In this document: piece by piece, positions 9,926-12,582 of the stretch
Position numbering within the stretch: the stretch's first letter is position 1
Layout of the letters: the number at the start of each line of letters is the position of its first letter
NCBI GenBank assembly: GCA_030594665.1
Contig: JAUVET010000013.1
Span: forward strand, 1-12,582
Length of the DNA stretch: 12,582 bases
Direction: 5' to 3'
From: Methanosarcinaceae archaeon
GTDB lineage: Archaea > Halobacteriota > Methanosarcinia > Methanosarcinales > Methanosarcinaceae
The notes under the pieces: generated by a model
Told to the model about the DNA's origin: nothing
Databases searched by the model: none
Seen by the model: the letters and a program-made list of their open reading frames with translations, nothing else
Position numbers and translations under genes: made by a program

Positions 9926-9950
9926 CACTCAACTCCGTAGGAGGTAAGTG
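9926..9950. repeat. Second hairpin nested in repeat copy 1
   Basis: CACTCAACTCC, loop GTA, GGAGGTAAGTG: nine pairs with two mismatches, directly abutting the preceding hairpin. The right side contains GGAGGT, identical to an archaeal Shine-Dalgarno, but no start codon with an open frame follows. Confidence 0.5.
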
Positions 9951-10047
9951 TATCAGCGTCTTAAAAATAATTGGGAAATGGGACAGTGTCGTCAAAGATA
10001 TTATGTTCTCGACTCTAAATTGACCGACATGTCCTTTTTTCATGATG

Positions 10048-10071
10048 TTTGGAATGCGCAGCTTGCGGCGT
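10048..10071 (-). repeat. Inverted-repeat arm, right
   Basis: On the minus strand this reads ACGCCGCAAGCTGCGCATTC and on, the inverse partner of 9629-9651. The two arms enclose about 400 bases that include the structured repeat. Confidence 0.4.
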
Positions 10072-10096
10072 TTTCACATTGACCACACGATCTGAT

Positions 10097-11323
10097 TCAC
10101 TGTGCAAGCAGCACATTTTTGTGTTCTTCAATAATGAAGCGGATGAAATCACTGATATCCGCCTCCCGTCCTTTTTCTAGATAGTTGAAATAATCATATT
10201 TCCTGTCAGGATCGAACGCAAATATCGGGTATCCACTTTTTAGCAGTATAAATGAATGGATTAGTCTTGCTGCCCTGCCATTTCCGTCCTTGAATGGATG
10301 TATCGATATAAAAAGGAAGTGGAATATCGAACCAAGTATGAGGGGGTGGATACGGTTTTGGTTGAGTTGACAATAATTTACAAGGGATTGCATCAAATAT
10401 TCTACTTCTTTATTGGTTGATGGCAATTTCAATTTCGAACCAATGATTCGTTTTGTGGATGAAGCGTAGAATATTCCGGCTTCTTTGATCAATCCGCGCA
10501 TCAGTATCTGATGAGTGGTTTTGATAAGATCAAGGTTTACGTCTGTATCTTTATACACTTCGAGTATATGATCCAGAGTATCCTTTGTGTTTTTTATCTC
10601 TATGATTTCTTTTGGTGTGAGATCTGTTGGCAGATCATGTATGATGCGTTCAATGTCCCCAGTGGATGCAGTGTTTCCTTCTGTGACAGTTGAAGAGTAG
10701 ATGTGTAGTTTGATGAGATTATCCATGACCTTTTTCGATCCGGTAATATTTTTGATTGCATCTATGTCGGCAATCGAATCCCTGCAGGTGCTTGCGATGT
10801 CAGGGACTTGCAGCCTTTTCATTACCAGATACCACAGCGTTATATCATTTATGAGGAACTCGAACATCATCGGTTTTTGGTTGGTTATGCGAATGAACTT
10901 GTTTTTAAGAAGTGTATCAGTATGTTTTTTGAGGGTTTTTTCTGATATTTTTGATTCGTTCAATAATTTCTCACGAGATATCTCTCTGTGTTTCAAGATT
11001 TGAAAAATTACAGCCTCTGTTTTTGGATTCAGGATTGCATTATGATCTATCCATTCTTTCCTGCACCAAAGCAGGAATGAAAGGTTATTGACCAGTGAAC
11101 CGTTGTCCCGATCCAATGAGTATTCATTAGCTCTTGTACCCGACAGGGATCTTTTCAATACAAGATCATTGTCAAGCAATTCCCGCATTCTTTTGTGCAA
11201 TGTCTGGGTGTTCAGGTCTTCAAATCGGATATTTCGCCGCAGGATATTTTCCAGACTGCCAAAGGTCATTGGCTCATTGAAGTGCAGGTATATCAGTATA
11301 TCATATTTACTGGGTGTGGACAT
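10097..11323 (-). CDS. Fic family protein AMP-transferase with winged-helix N-terminus
   Basis: 408 residues. Fic enzymes move AMP (or another nucleotide part) from ATP to hydroxyls of target proteins. The full catalytic motif HPFKDGNGRAAR is at 342-353, with H342 as general base and D346 and the Gly-Asn-Gly anion hole intact. An inhibitory helix motif of the S/TxxxE(G/N) type, STVTEG, lies at 211-216 ahead of the catalytic core, so this is a class II, self-inhibited Fic. The flap region with KRIIGSKLKLP is around 291-301. Residues 1-75 and about 95-150 look like two winged-helix domains (for example KISEKTLKKHTDTLLKNKFI), suggesting DNA binding or autoregulation. The TATA box 27 bases before the ATG predicts a leaderless mRNA. 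Fic genes are frequent beside type I restriction genes, and an hsdR remnant lies upstream. Target unknown. Confidence 0.93.
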   Translation of the reverse strand: MSTPSKYDILIYLHFNEPMTFGSLENILRRNIRFEDLNTQTLHKRMRELLDNDLVLKRSLSGTRANEYSLDRDNGSLVNNLSFLLWCRKEWIDHNAILNPKTEAVIFQILKHREISREKLLNESKISEKTLKKHTDTLLKNKFIRITNQKPMMFEFLINDITLWYLVMKRLQVPDIASTCRDSIADIDAIKNITGSKKVMDNLIKLHIYSSTVTEGNTASTGDIERIIHDLPTDLTPKEIIEIKNTKDTLDHILEVYKDTDVNLDLIKTTHQILMRGLIKEAGIFYASSTKRIIGSKLKLPSTNKEVEYLMQSLVNYCQLNQNRIHPLILGSIFHFLFISIHPFKDGNGRAARLIHSFILLKSGYPIFAFDPDRKYDYFNYLEKGREADISDFIRFIIEEHKNVLLAQ

Positions 11324-11345
11324 ATATGGGAAATATGGTATACTC

Positions 11346-11354
11346 TTTTATAAA
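11346..11354 (-). promoter_or_regulatory. TATA box of the fic gene
   Basis: On the minus strand TTTATAAAA, centred 27 bases before the ATG at 11323. This puts the expected start of transcription at or next to the ATG. No Shine-Dalgarno is visible, which agrees with leaderless translation. Confidence 0.55.
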
Positions 11355-11466
11355 TGAATCTGAGTGGATAGTTGATTTTTTCCCTTTTTGGAGGGGATGG
11401 GGGATAAAAAGAAGGTGTCTCTAACATCGTGGGGGTGACATCACTATTTAGTATCTTACGAGATAT

Positions 11467-11489
11467 TTTCGTGTTTTTTTGGCACGAAA
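11467..11489. repeat. Short inverted repeat with T-rich loop
   Basis: TTTCGTG (11467-11473) and CACGAAA (11483-11489) pair perfectly around a loop of seven T and two G. It lies between the fic promoter and the minus-strand hsdR remnant and could be a terminator for the latter or an operator. Confidence 0.35.
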
Positions 11490-11540
11490 TTCTTGTTGCC
11501 TTCTAGGTCACAAGACCAAAATCCAGTGATTTTAATAATT

Positions 11541-11607
11541 CTATTAGACGCAGATTTACGCTGATTAACGCAGATGTAACTTTAAATCAGCGTCTTTAAA
11601 TAAATAG
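11541..11607. repeat. Structured intergenic repeat, copy 2 (short form)
   Basis: It shares AGACGCAGATTTACGC and GCAGATGTAACTTTAAATC with copy 1 at 9850-9973, with a few substitutions and 6 extra bases, then closes with GCGTCTTTAAATAAATAG. The two extra hairpins of copy 1 are missing. Similarity continues beyond the palindrome through AAATGGGACTGTG (11609-11621). On the minus strand it supplies the last codons and the stop of the hsdR remnant. Confidence 0.65.
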
Positions 11608-11914
11608 AAAATGGGACTGTGCCGCCTTCTGGTTCCGGCTCGTCCGGGTTGGGATATATCGCCAAATATGTAATCTTGGTCGGTAGCTTGGTCGGTAGCT
11701 TGGTCGGTAGCTTGGTCGGTAGCTTGCATGGTAGTTTGCATGGTAGTTTGTCTTTGTCGCCACTGTATTTTTTCAACACGATTTCGTAAGGCTTTTTGTT
11801 CAGCTCGGTTTGGGAGATGAACTCCTGCAAATCATCTTCTATAATCAGGGAGTTTGTTACCGTACTGGGTTTCACCTCGCGGTAACCAAGGCCTTCTCTA
11901 AAAAACGGAATCAA
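11582..11914 (-). pseudogene. Type I restriction R-subunit (HsdR) N-terminal remnant fused to KLPT repeats
   Basis: Residues IPFFREGLGYREVKPSTV, then LIIEDDLQEFISQTELNKK and YEIVLKKYSGDKDKL, read like the N-terminus of type I restriction endonuclease R subunits, which are usually about 1000 residues with nuclease and DEAD helicase domains. Homology seems to start further upstream (ELHLQDKF, to about 11938), where the frame is open but has no ATG or GTG; TTG at 11914 is the first plausible start. After DKL the family similarity stops and a tetrapeptide repeat follows (two KLPC, four KLPT), then an unrelated tail reading TYLAIYPNPDEPEPEGGTVP and a stop inside the palindromic repeat. All catalytic parts are missing, so it cannot act as a restriction enzyme. 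The family call is from memory of sequence style, moderately sure; truncation is certain if the call is right. Confidence 0.6.
11675..11746. repeat. 12-base tandem repeat (6 units) coding KLPT/KLPC
   Basis: Four identical units CTTGGTCGGTAG (11675-11722) are followed by CTTGCATGGTAG and TTTGCATGGTAG. On the minus strand each unit codes one K-L-P-T or K-L-P-C tetrapeptide, so unit gain or loss keeps the frame. It starts just where HsdR similarity ends. Confidence 0.9.
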
Positions 11915-11942
11915 AAACTTATCTTGCAGATGTAGTTCGCAG

Positions 11943-12582
11943 TTATTTTAGTATCTTCCAATGGCCTTTAAAGGTACTTACCCTTTGTATGTAACCACTT
12001 TTTTTCAGTGCCTTGATATGTTTTTGTACGGCTGAAGGGTTAATGCCGAGATTATCCGCAATAGATTGACGCGAAGCCATGTTGTCCTTTTTTAAGAGCT
12101 TATATACAGCGAGTTGTGCTTCAGTGAGCAAGGTCTGACCACCTGTCTGACCACCTGTCTGACCACCTGTCTGACCACCTGTCTGACCACCTGTCTGACC
12201 ACCCTCAAGGCTCTCCTCAAAAGGAAAAGTGATGCGGATAAAGTTTGGAGTGAATGTAAAAATCGAGCGCGGGTATTTCCGCAAAATGCGCGGTACCCCT
12301 GATCCAAGGTATTCAACCATCTCAAGGTCTTTAAAGATCCGCATCAATTCTTTGTTGCGCGGAACTGAGTAGCCCATAAAGAACTCGTTTTCATCGAATT
12401 CCGCTGGAAGTCCACCTGCGGAAGTTATCTCCAATCGGTTTGGGAAGAGTTCAAACTTGGGCGGTATTTCATTGGCATAGTTGTTGTGGATCATGGCATT
12501 GATAACCGCTTCACGAAGCGCAACCGGGTCAATCAGTTTGCGCTCCTGCCGTTTTTGAGGGGTAATTTTGGCAAAGGTTTTA
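11943..12582 (-). CDS. AlbA/RecG-like ATP-binding transcriptional regulator, C-terminal part (5' end outside window)
   Basis: The frame is open to the end of the window, so about 212 C-terminal residues are seen and the start lies outside. ATG at 12494 is internal, because family sequence (LIDPVALREAVINAMIHNNY) crosses it. The first part matches the GHKL-like HATPase_c_4 domain found after an AlbA_2 DNA-binding domain: the N-box like EAVINAMIHNNY, then LEITSAGGLP, then VPRNKEL and EYLGSGVPRIL. Next come six GGQT tetrapeptides, and finally a winged helix (LTEAQLAVYKLLKKD, RQSIADNLGINPSAVQKHIK, SGYIQRV). Such proteins are often annotated as putative transcriptional regulators or RecG-related and lie in restriction and defence loci. 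Its stop at 11943-11945 overlaps the open frame of the hsdR remnant, suggesting a former operon. Confidence 0.82.
   Translation of the reverse strand, partial: KTFAKITPQKRQERKLIDPVALREAVINAMIHNNYANEIPPKFELFPNRLEITSAGGLPAEFDENEFFMGYSVPRNKELMRIFKDLEMVEYLGSGVPRILRKYPRSIFTFTPNFIRITFPFEESLEGGQTGGQTGGQTGGQTGGQTGGQTLLTEAQLAVYKLLKKDNMASRQSIADNLGINPSAVQKHIKALKKSGYIQRVSTFKGHWKILK
12133..12204. repeat. 12-base tandem repeat (6 units) coding GGQT
   Basis: Five identical units GTCTGACCACCT and a sixth with one change (GTCTGACCACCC). On the minus strand they code six G-G-Q-T tetrapeptides forming a flexible linker between the ATP-binding domain and the winged helix. The near-perfect identity points to recent expansion by slippage. 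Confidence 0.93.

Larger units (their letters stand above)
9850..9973. repeat. Structured intergenic repeat, copy 1 (with nested hairpins)
   Basis: The outer arms CAATTATTTTAGACGC (9850-9865) and GCGTCTTAAAAATAATTG (9956-9973) are inverse apart from small gaps. Inside, ACGCAGATTT (9862-9871) pairs perfectly with AAATCTGCGT (9888-9897). Between that hairpin and the right arm sit two more stem-loops (9900-9925 and 9926-9950) that the second copy at 11541-11607 lacks. The whole block could extrude as a cruciform or fold as a branched RNA. Confidence 0.65.
9566..10096. other. Gene-free accessory interval rich in inverted repeats
   Basis: 531 bases with no credible gene. It contains, in order, a T5 run (9598-9602), a repeat arm with a GCCGC-AG-GCGGC hairpin (9629-9651), an AT palindrome (9754-9772), a composite structured repeat with two nested hairpins (9850-9973), a segment shared with the second repeat copy (9974-9993), and the inverse of the first arm (10048-10071) shortly before the Fic stop. 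It looks like the remains of one or more non-coding mobile elements. Confidence 0.55.
11324..11581. other. Gene-free interval between fic and the hsdR remnant
   Basis: About 258 bases holding the fic TATA box (11346-11354), a short inverted repeat (11467-11489), and most of structured repeat copy 2 (11541-11607). A purine-rich GGAGGGGATGGGGGAT stretch lies around 11391-11406. No gene seen. Confidence 0.45.

Noticed and set aside
9719..9928. Minus-strand open frame of 69 codons after pdxT
   Set aside because: It runs through the structured repeat and its nested hairpins; its sequence is explained by the palindromes and has no family resemblance.
9929..9960. GGAGGT at 9940-9945 as a ribosome site for a hidden small gene
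   Set aside because: It is one side of a hairpin stem and no ATG/GTG with a sizeable open frame follows.
11675..12204. CRISPR array suggested by regular repeats
   Set aside because: The repeats are 12 bases with no spacers and code in-frame tetrapeptides, so they are tandem coding repeats.
12114..12302. Plus-strand open frame with repeated CLTT residues
   Set aside because: It is the antisense reading of the GGQT tandem repeat in the regulator gene.

Overview
The window looks like the chromosome of a methanogenic euryarchaeon, most likely of the Methanosarcinales. It carries the type IIB enzyme topoisomerase VI (3' end of top6A) and a bacterial-type gyrase (gyrB-gyrA) within about 3 kb of each other. 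Its promoters are archaeal TATA boxes, some placed for leaderless transcripts, and vitamin B6 is made by the PdxS/PdxT route. The genus assignment is inference from gene content and protein style, not from a database search.

Layout from left to right. Positions 1-603 hold the C-terminal 200 codons of Top6A, which converge on and overlap a tiny two-helix membrane protein (596-820, minus). Positions 1019-2912 hold a strikingly AT-rich two-gene cassette, an ABC/OLD-type AAA ATPase whose end overlaps the start of a TOPRIM-like protein. It sits between top6A and gyrB and is the best candidate in the window for an uncharacterised defence-type system. gyrB (3221-5125) and gyrA (5137-7671) follow as an 11-base-spaced operon. 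pdxS (7991-8887) and pdxT (8966-9565) encode the two halves of pyridoxal-5'-phosphate synthase; pdxT may also have its own promoter.

From 9566 to the end the character changes to accessory DNA. A 531-base gene-free stretch is packed with inverted repeats and hairpins. Next come a complete Fic AMP-transferase with winged-helix N-terminus (10097-11323, minus), a second copy of the structured repeat, a broken type I restriction R-subunit N-terminus fused to a KLPT tetrapeptide repeat (11582-11914, minus), and the C-terminal part of an AlbA/RecG-like ATP-binding regulator with a GGQT repeat and a winged helix (11943-12582, minus, start outside the window). This resembles a decayed restriction-modification or defence island.

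How the genes may work together: Top6A and GyrA/GyrB are the two cellular DNA-supercoil managers, PdxS/PdxT form one synthase complex, and the ATPase/TOPRIM pair is predicted to act as a split OLD-like (PARIS-like in architecture) nuclease or effector. The Fic protein and AlbA-like regulator are of types often found inside type I restriction loci, which fits the hsdR remnant between them.
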